From positions 1 through 5,941 of the forward strand of contig CAJCIW010000042.1 in the NCBI GenBank assembly GCA_903970455.1: 5,941 nt of DNA, given 5' to 3'. Source of the DNA: Verrucomicrobiota bacterium. GTDB taxonomy: Bacteria > Chlamydiota > Chlamydiia > Chlamydiales > Rhabdochlamydiaceae. The notes under the pieces were generated by a model. It was not told the origin of the DNA and did no database searches. It saw nothing but the letters and a program-made list of their open reading frames with translations. Of the stretch, positions 1 through 4,872 are shown piece by piece; positions within the stretch are counted from its first letter, which is position 1; each line of letters starts with the position of its first letter. The position numbers were made by a program, and so were the translations under genes.

Positions 1-1
1 A

Positions 2-1273
2 GTCAAATTATCAAATAAAAACTTAACTCAGTATAACTTTAACAACAATCAAAATACTTTATTACAGCTGCCTTTGGATGTGCTCAATGTGATTATGTGT
101 AATGTTTGCGATGAACCCTCAGCCATGAAATCGGCGATACGGGCAGTCGAGTTTGGCAGAGTCTCTGCTCTTACCCATCAATTGACCCATGCTAATGGGG
201 AGATTGACAACCTGATTCATAATGAAAGAAAATTTTTACCTTTAGTCAATTGCTTAGCAAAAAAACTAAAACCGGACCCTGATCCGATAGGAGTGGTATC
301 AGACTTTGGACCTGGAGATGTAGGAGAAATGGTAGGTTTGCTCAACCTAGCCCAAGAGGAATATGTAAACGATCTCCCCAAAATATTTTATACCATTTTC
401 AAGCGCTCTGTGGAATCTATTTCAAGTAAAGAATACCTCAAATTTGCTGGAGATGACAATTGGGCCTTTTTAGGATTAGGTGCAAAAATATTTAGGGTGT
501 GGGGCGATCAAGATTTTGCAGGCAAAATTCATCACGACCTCATTAAATCTTTTGTTTCCAAGCCTGTCGAAAATTTGAACATGGAAAGTTACAAGGATTT
601 TGTTAGTACTCTGAACACAGCTTACGGTTTCATCTCTCCTCAAGATAACGAGCTATTTCTGCGCCAAGGGATTTGCTCAACATGCGAAAAAAAGCAATTA
701 GATGCTTTAAAGGAAAAATATGGGAATCCAACTGAGGAACTTCTTGCCATAACTAAAGAGAATCTTAGAGATAAACGCAATCAAAGAAAAGATGAAATTG
801 ATAAGCAAATTCGCCAACTTTGCGGGGATAATTTTAACGGTGCAATTGATGGCGCATATCGAGCCATGCAAGAGGCAGAAGCTGAGAAAGTTCAAGCCAA
901 AGCTGCCTATATCGCCGCGATCAGGTCACAAGAATTTACCGTGGACATGGATGATTCTCAACTCGCAAGCCGCGGATTGGCAATACAAGACCTTTATTCT
1001 AAATATATACAAAAGCTTGATTATTACGGTGAGGCTCGTGAAGCATTTGATACTCGTAAAGCCCGGCTCGATGCACTTGCTGTTTGGACGGACGGCGTGA
1101 TCACAGGCGGGGCTATATTAGATATCCAAGCCGAGCTGCGAGAAGAGAAATTGGCTGCCGATGCTCAATCAATATGCAAAAAGATGAGCGATTTTTATGC
1201 GCAATTGAGCCGGCCCATTAACGAAGATAACAAAGACGAATTGTATGAACAGCTCCATAAGATCATTGGGTAA
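2..1273 (+). CDS. Hypothetical protein with F-box-like N-terminus, 5'-truncated by window edge
   Basis: The frame is open from base 2 to the TAA at 1271-1273, giving 423 visible residues, so the true start is probably outside the window. The only nearby alternative, TTG at 74, has no Shine-Dalgarno and would cut into LPLDVLNVI (visible residues 23-31). That stretch, after an Asn/Gln-rich leader, resembles the first helix of eukaryotic-type F-boxes (LPxDVLxxI). F-box proteins are known from amoeba-associated Chlamydiota, where they are proposed to act in host ubiquitin ligase complexes. The middle (about residues 120-215) looks globular, with many aromatics. About residues 225-305 are Lys/Glu-rich and helical, possibly coiled-coil, preceded by a CSTC pair. 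The C-terminus is also charged and helical. I see no signal peptide, membrane segment or enzymatic motif. Its composition is more AT-rich than yidC and dnaA. The coding call is strong; the F-box assignment is tentative because only the first half of the motif is recognisable. Confidence 0.75.
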   Translation, partial: VKLSNKNLTQYNFNNNQNTLLQLPLDVLNVIMCNVCDEPSAMKSAIRAVEFGRVSALTHQLTHANGEIDNLIHNERKFLPLVNCLAKKLKPDPDPIGVVSDFGPGDVGEMVGLLNLAQEEYVNDLPKIFYTIFKRSVESISSKEYLKFAGDDNWAFLGLGAKIFRVWGDQDFAGKIHHDLIKSFVSKPVENLNMESYKDFVSTLNTAYGFISPQDNELFLRQGICSTCEKKQLDALKEKYGNPTEELLAITKENLRDKRNQRKDEIDKQIRQLCGDNFNGAIDGAYRAMQEAEAEKVQAKAAYIAAIRSQEFTVDMDDSQLASRGLAIQDLYSKYIQKLDYYGEAREAFDTRKARLDALAVWTDGVITGGAILDIQAELREEKLAADAQSICKKMSDFYAQLSRPINEDNKDELYEQLHKIIG

Positions 1274-1280
1274 TTGAAAC

Positions 1281-1392
1281 CCACCTTCTCCTTGTATATA
1301 CCCAAGTTGACTCAAAAGTAGGTCAGGAGACGGGATTGAAAGCTGCCTGCTGGCCGACTTTTGAGTCAACTTGGGTATATAGGAGAAGGTGG
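1281..1392. repeat. 112-bp near-perfect inverted repeat (MITE-like element or structured terminator)
   Basis: The left arm, 1281-1319 (39 nt), begins CCACCTTCTCC and ends GACTCAAAAGT. The right arm, 1357-1392 (36 nt), is its reverse complement apart from three extra bases in the left arm near 1292-1294. The 37-nt centre can continue pairing imperfectly (GGTCAGGAG against GCTGGCC), so the whole unit could form one very long hairpin. It sits 7 bases after the stop of the upstream gene. No U-tract follows on either strand, which argues against a simple intrinsic terminator. No clear target-site duplication flanks it, so transposition is not proven. Possible roles are a miniature inverted-repeat element, an RNase III-processed transcript end, or a genome-wide dispersed repeat. 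Confidence 0.85.
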
Positions 1393-1400
1393 AAAAATTA

Positions 1401-1433
1401 ACAGGATGGGCAGGATGGAAAAAAATATCCTGT
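1401..1433. repeat. Short GGCAGGAT-type intergenic repeat with small hairpin
   Basis: The motif ACAGGATGG at 1401-1409 is followed at once by a near-copy, GCAGGATGG (1410-1418). An inverted copy, ATCCTGT, lies at 1427-1433. CAGGAT (1411-1416) can pair with ATCCTG (1427-1432) around a 10-base A-rich loop. Similar ACAGGAT/ATCCTGT units occur as dispersed intergenic repeats in unrelated bacteria (general recollection). It could be such a repeat or a weak hairpin. It starts 9 bases after the large inverted repeat. Confidence 0.45.
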
Positions 1434-1511
1434 CTCTCCTTATATCGTGTTAAGTTTCTTCAAATTCTTCGGTTCTTGATAAAAAAATTCTAATTCCCTT
1501 TCGAGTGTTTT

Positions 1512-1541
1512 TTGGCATTAATTCATCCCTTCTGCTAAAGT
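1512..1541 (+). promoter_or_regulatory. Candidate sigma70-type promoter for yidC-dnaA
   Basis: TTGGCA at 1512-1517 matches the -35 consensus at five of six positions. After an 18-bp spacer, TAAAGT at 1536-1541 matches the -10 consensus at four of six. Transcription would begin near 1548, giving a leader of roughly 27 nt that contains the yidC Shine-Dalgarno. This is the best pair I found in the gap, but the -10 is mediocre, so the call is moderate. Confidence 0.45.
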
Positions 1542-1562
1542 AAATCTCATTAAAGATGCTTT

Positions 1563-1567
1563 AAGGA
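1563..1567 (+). promoter_or_regulatory. Shine-Dalgarno site for yidC
   Basis: AAGGA lies 7 bases before the ATG at 1575, a normal spacing. Together with the hydrophobic segment that follows immediately, it fixes that ATG as the yidC start. Confidence 0.75.
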
Positions 1568-1574
1568 ATCTCAC

Positions 1575-3476
1575 ATGGACAGACGCTCGATTACTTTCGT
1601 CATTGGACTCGTCATCGTATACTTCTTCGTCAATCAATGGTTTTCATCGAAAAATCCCCCCCCTCAACCCACGCAGCCGCATAAAAAAACTGTAGTTGTC
1701 CAGGAAGAAATAGCTACCCCTAGGGAATCGATTTCCATTCCGGTGATCCCAGCATCTGAAGGAGCGGAAGAGTTCTACGTCATTCAAAACGAGTATCAAC
1801 AGGTCGTTTTTTCGAATATTGGTGGGGCGATCGCTGAGATTAATCTTCCCTTCCACAGCAAAGAAAATACAAAAAGCGTCGTGCGGCCGATTCGGCTCGA
1901 CAGGCTTTTTTTGGAAGACTACTCGATCAATGCTCATTTCCCCGCCTTTTCTTATTCGATTAATGACGGTTCCGGGATCAAAAAGATGGATGCCCGCCAG
2001 ATGGGAGGCTACTATCCCCTCCTACGACGAACGATCTTCAACCCTAAAGATCGGGCCTCTTCCCGTTCTCCTGTCAAGCACTATGCGCTCAAGGTGATTT
2101 CAGAAAACGGCGAAATGGAACCCAAAAAATATTCTGTCAAACGGCTTGAAAAAGACTTGATCGAATTTGAACTGAACGATCAAGACCGGAAAATCAATAA
2201 AGTTTTTCGTTTCCCTAAAAATGGGGACGAGGCTCCCTATTGCCTTGAAGTGAGCGTCAAAGTGGACGGCGATGCCCGCGGCCTTTGGCTGACAGGCGGC
2301 GTCCCTGAAGTGGAATTGATTTCCGATAGTCCTGCGCCATCCATGACCCTTCGCACGCTGAAGAAAAATCAAAAGGCCAGCATCGATCAGATCTCTCTCC
2401 CCAAAGATTGCGCCATCTCGACATCGATTTATCCAGACTGGGTGTGCTCATCCAACGGTTTTTTTGTCCTCATTCTCGATCCTTTGTCGGAGATTCCTGC
2501 GGGATACCATGCCTGCAAAATTCCCGGAGCGCAGGATCCTACCCGTTTAACCCTTGTCGACCCCGATTACAATCCTTATCCCGCTGACAAATATCCGGGC
2601 TATGAGTTTCATCTCCCATTGCGCGCGCAAACAACCCTATTAAGGTACTATGCGGGCCCTTTGGAAGGAGACATTCTTAAACGGGTCGACCAAACCTATT
2701 CCGATCCTGAAACGGGCTATAACCCGGGCTACATCGGCGCTTTGAGCTTCCACGGGTGGTTCAGTTTTATCTCGGAGCCTTTTGCGAAGTTCCTCTTTCT
2801 CTTGATGAATTTCTTCTACCTGGTCACTTCTTCATGGGGAGTCTCCATCATCCTTCTGACCCTTGCGCTTCGCGTTATGCTCTATCCTCTGAATGCCTGG
2901 TCGATCAAATCGACGATGAAAATGCAGGAAATCGCGCCTAGAGTCAGCGCCATTCAAGAAAAACATAAAAAAGATCCGAAACGCGCTCAGCAAGAGGTGA
3001 TGAACATGTACCGCGAGAAAGGGGTAAACCCTTTATCCGGCTGCTTCCCCCTCTTGATCCAGCTCCCCTTCTTGATCGGGATGTTCGACCTTTTAAAATC
3101 TACCTTTGAATTACGCGGCGCCACCTTTATCCCAGGCTGGATAGATAATTTGACTGCCCCGGACGTTCTCTTCAGCTGGAATTACCCGATTTTCTTCTTC
3201 GGTACCGATTTTCACCTCCTGCCATTTTTGCTCGGCGGCGTCATGTGGGCACAGCAACGGTTCAGTTCTGCGACGCCTAAAGATAAAAGCCAAATGACCG
3301 ATCAGCAAAAACAGCAAAAGATGATGGGTAGCATCATGACGATTGTATTTACGGTGATGTTCTATCATTTCCCCTCAGGTTTGAATATTTATTGGCTATC
3401 TTCCATGGCTCTAGGTATTTTGCAGCAGTGGTTTATGACAAAAAGAACCCAGAAGAACAAAAATGTAATTGTCTAA
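1575..3476 (+). CDS. yidC: Membrane protein insertase YidC (Oxa1/60 kDa inner membrane protein family)
   Basis: YidC inserts and folds inner-membrane proteins, alone or with the Sec translocon. This copy is complete at 633 aa. A signal-anchor helix spans about residues 5-22. It is followed by a Pro-rich linker and a long periplasmic beta-rich domain (about 60-370), as in Gram-negative YidC. The conserved insertase core starts near 385. It shows the amphipathic helix, the second membrane segment with the hydrophilic-groove arginine R433 (ALRVMLYPLN), and the charged cytoplasmic helical hairpin (about 441-485). It also has the NPLSGCFPLLIQLPFLIG segment (485-502), further membrane helices near 545-560 and 585-620, and the signature FPSGLNIYW (599-607). 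It is longer than E. coli YidC (548 aa), and from memory shorter than Chlamydia 60IM proteins. The start is supported by AAGGA at 1563-1567. Its stop overlaps the dnaA start, and the yidC-dnaA order matches Chlamydia. No motif residue appears to be missing. Confidence 0.97.
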   Translation: MDRRSITFVIGLVIVYFFVNQWFSSKNPPPQPTQPHKKTVVVQEEIATPRESISIPVIPASEGAEEFYVIQNEYQQVVFSNIGGAIAEINLPFHSKENTKSVVRPIRLDRLFLEDYSINAHFPAFSYSINDGSGIKKMDARQMGGYYPLLRRTIFNPKDRASSRSPVKHYALKVISENGEMEPKKYSVKRLEKDLIEFELNDQDRKINKVFRFPKNGDEAPYCLEVSVKVDGDARGLWLTGGVPEVELISDSPAPSMTLRTLKKNQKASIDQISLPKDCAISTSIYPDWVCSSNGFFVLILDPLSEIPAGYHACKIPGAQDPTRLTLVDPDYNPYPADKYPGYEFHLPLRAQTTLLRYYAGPLEGDILKRVDQTYSDPETGYNPGYIGALSFHGWFSFISEPFAKFLFLLMNFFYLVTSSWGVSIILLTLALRVMLYPLNAWSIKSTMKMQEIAPRVSAIQEKHKKDPKRAQQEVMNMYREKGVNPLSGCFPLLIQLPFLIGMFDLLKSTFELRGATFIPGWIDNLTAPDVLFSWNYPIFFFGTDFHLLPFLLGGVMWAQQRFSSATPKDKSQMTDQQKQQKMMGSIMTIVFTVMFYHFPSGLNIYWLSSMALGILQQWFMTKRTQKNKNVIV

Positions 3477-3478
3477 TG
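3474..3478 (+). promoter_or_regulatory. TAATG stop/start overlap coupling yidC to dnaA
   Basis: The yidC stop TAA (3474-3476) shares its last base with the dnaA ATG (3476-3478). No strong Shine-Dalgarno precedes this ATG; only a weak purine run (AGAAGAA, 3451-3457) lies about 18 bases upstream. This suggests dnaA is translated mainly by ribosomes that terminate on yidC and reinitiate. Confidence 0.75.
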
Positions 3479-4798
3479 CAGTCTTGGGATGTTTTTTTAA
3501 AAAAACAGGAAGGACTAGTTGGGGAAGACGTAGTCAACCAGTGGCTGCGTCCTCTCAAAGTCGTCCACTTCGATTCAGGCAATCTTTACCTCGAAGCTAA
3601 AGACTCTTTCCAGGTCCTTTGGTTTGAAGAACACGTCCGCCCTTTGCTCAAACGCCATCTTCTCAACAACAACTTCCGCCCAATCAAAGTGCATCTGACT
3701 GTAACAGACGCAGCGGCCCCAAAGCCAAAAAAAGAAAAATACAACTCCCTTCCTCCCCTTTCCCTCGCTTTTGACCCTTTGGATCCCACGACGACACTCG
3801 ACAATTTTGTCGTCGGAGAAGAAAACAAAATCGTATCCCAGTTTTTATGTGAATTGAGCGGGGATTTGGGAATGTTCAACCCGATCTACCTGTGGGGTAG
3901 CGAAGGTTGCGGCAAAACACATTTGCTCATCGCGTTGGCAAAAGTTTTTCGTAAAAAAGGTCTGAACGCTCTTTATGCCCGGGCAGAGACATTCACCGAA
4001 CATGTGGTCTCCGCCATTCGCTCATCGGAGATGCAGACGTTTAGAAAAGCCTACCGCCACGTCGATATCCTCTTGATCGATGATGTGCACTTGTTGGCCC
4101 GCAAAGCCGCCACCCAAGAAGAATTTTTCCATACATTCAATACGCTGCATACAGCCGGCAAGCAAATGATCTTCTCCTCTAAATGCGCTCCCTCCTTTTT
4201 AGAAGAAATCGAACCTCGCCTCGTCTCCCGCTTTGAATGGGGAATCAACATCCATTTTAAAAAGCTCAATGGCGCAGAACTGAAACAAATGCTGTTGAAA
4301 AGATACGACACATTGAACTTTCAACTTGGTGACGATGTGAGCGATTTTTTGGTCCACACGTTCCCAAGCAGCAAATCATTAAACCGAGCCTTGGAAGCCC
4401 TAGTTCTCCGCATCCATCTTCAAGAAGACGCCCGCCACAAAAGAAACTCTCAGTCCATCGACAGGAAAATCGCAGAGAAAATGCTCGCGGACTTGATCGA
4501 GAAAGAACAAAAGACGGCTTTGTCGCCAGAACGGATCATCGCTGCTGTATCTTCCATCTATGGAGTCCGCGACGAAGACCTTCTAGGCAAGTCGCAAAGC
4601 CAGGACTCCTCCTTTCCCCGTCAAATTGCGATGTATCTTTGCCGCCAGGAACTCAAACTCCCCTTTCAGGGAATCGGCCGCATCTTCGGCAGGGACCATT
4701 CCACCGTGATGACGAGCATCAAGCAAATCGAAAACAAAATCGAAGCCTCCGACCCAGAGCTCCTTACCTCACTCAATGAGATTCGACACCTCCTTTAA
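3476..4798 (+). CDS. dnaA: Chromosomal replication initiator protein DnaA
   Basis: DnaA is the AAA+ ATPase that binds DnaA boxes at oriC and opens the duplex. The start at 3476 gives 440 aa beginning MQSWDVFLKK, a typical domain I. An upstream in-frame ATG at 3392 lies inside yidC, and its 28 extra residues look like off-frame translation. Domain I covers about 1-75; the linker (about 76-98) is very short. Domain III holds Walker A GSEGCGKTH (141-149), Walker B ILLIDD (198-203), arginine finger R252 in RLVSRFEWG, and probable sensor II R304 (SLNRALEAL). Domain IV (about 345-440) carries the signature GRDHSTV (405-411). Oddities: the sensor I region reads SSKCAP where most DnaA proteins have TSDRxP, and domain IV appears one residue short in two places, including FGRDH in place of FGGRDH. 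Chlamydiae often carry two dnaA genes; the link to yidC suggests the dnaA_1 type. The ATPase motifs look intact, so activity is expected. Confidence 0.97.
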   Translation: MQSWDVFLKKQEGLVGEDVVNQWLRPLKVVHFDSGNLYLEAKDSFQVLWFEEHVRPLLKRHLLNNNFRPIKVHLTVTDAAAPKPKKEKYNSLPPLSLAFDPLDPTTTLDNFVVGEENKIVSQFLCELSGDLGMFNPIYLWGSEGCGKTHLLIALAKVFRKKGLNALYARAETFTEHVVSAIRSSEMQTFRKAYRHVDILLIDDVHLLARKAATQEEFFHTFNTLHTAGKQMIFSSKCAPSFLEEIEPRLVSRFEWGINIHFKKLNGAELKQMLLKRYDTLNFQLGDDVSDFLVHTFPSSKSLNRALEALVLRIHLQEDARHKRNSQSIDRKIAEKMLADLIEKEQKTALSPERIIAAVSSIYGVRDEDLLGKSQSQDSSFPRQIAMYLCRQELKLPFQGIGRIFGRDHSTVMTSIKQIENKIEASDPELLTSLNEIRHLL

Positions 4799-4817
4799 GA
4801 TTAAAATTTTATCACGA

Positions 4818-4846
4818 TTGATTTAATTGCTCCCTTTTGTTATAAT
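4818..4846 (+). promoter_or_regulatory. Strong sigma70-type promoter for the downstream hydrolase gene
   Basis: TTGATT (4818-4823) and a perfect TATAAT (4841-4846) are separated by an ideal 17 bp. Transcription should start near 4853, leaving a leader of only about 20 nt before the ATG at 4873. The -10 is embedded in a 16-bp palindrome with one mismatched pair (4835-4850, TTTTGTTATAATAAAA), which could be an operator or simply reflect AT richness. Confidence 0.7.
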
Positions 4847-4853
4847 AAAACGT

Positions 4854-4870
4854 TAAATTATTTTAATTTA
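4854..4870. repeat. AT-rich inverted repeat at predicted transcription start of hydrolase gene
   Basis: TAAATTA (4854-4860) and TAATTTA (4864-4870) are exact reverse complements around a TTT centre. The repeat fills nearly all of the predicted 5' leader, between the -10 and the ATG at 4873. It could be a repressor site or a weak leader hairpin. Being all A/T, it could also be chance. Confidence 0.5.
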
Positions 4871-4872
4871 TC

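Larger units (their letters stand above)
1274..1574. other. 301-bp intergenic region upstream of yidC
   Basis: No credible gene lies here. From left to right the gap holds a large inverted repeat starting 7 bases after the upstream stop, a short GGCAGGAT-type repeat with a small hairpin, an AT-rich stretch (about 1434-1511) in which I see nothing specific, and then a promoter-like sequence and Shine-Dalgarno for yidC. A minus-strand open frame covering the left part is made of inverted-repeat sequence and the antisense of the upstream gene, so it is not accepted as a gene. Confidence 0.8.

Noticed and set aside
74..76. TTG as the start of the first gene
   Set aside because: It has no Shine-Dalgarno, the frame is open upstream to the window edge, and starting there would cut into the LPLDVL motif.
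1169..1369. Minus-strand open frame of 66 aa
   Set aside because: It is composed of the inverted repeat and the antisense of the upstream gene's 3' end, with no recognisable protein character.
1281..1392. Classic rho-independent terminator for the first gene
   Set aside because: The stem is far longer than usual and neither strand has a following T-run; termination or processing by the structure remains possible but is not the standard type.
3392..3475. Upstream in-frame ATG that would lengthen DnaA by 28 residues
   Set aside because: It lies inside the conserved C-terminal coding region of yidC. The extra peptide looks like out-of-frame translation, and the ATG at 3476 gives a standard domain I start.
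3586..3879. Minus-strand open frame opposite dnaA
   Set aside because: It is antisense to conserved DnaA domains I-III and has low-complexity, Arg/Ser-rich composition typical of shadow frames.
4809..4817. TTATCACGA as a DnaA box and the gap after dnaA as an origin
   Set aside because: It matches only about six of nine positions of TTATCCACA, and no cluster of further boxes or unwinding element with boxes is visible.
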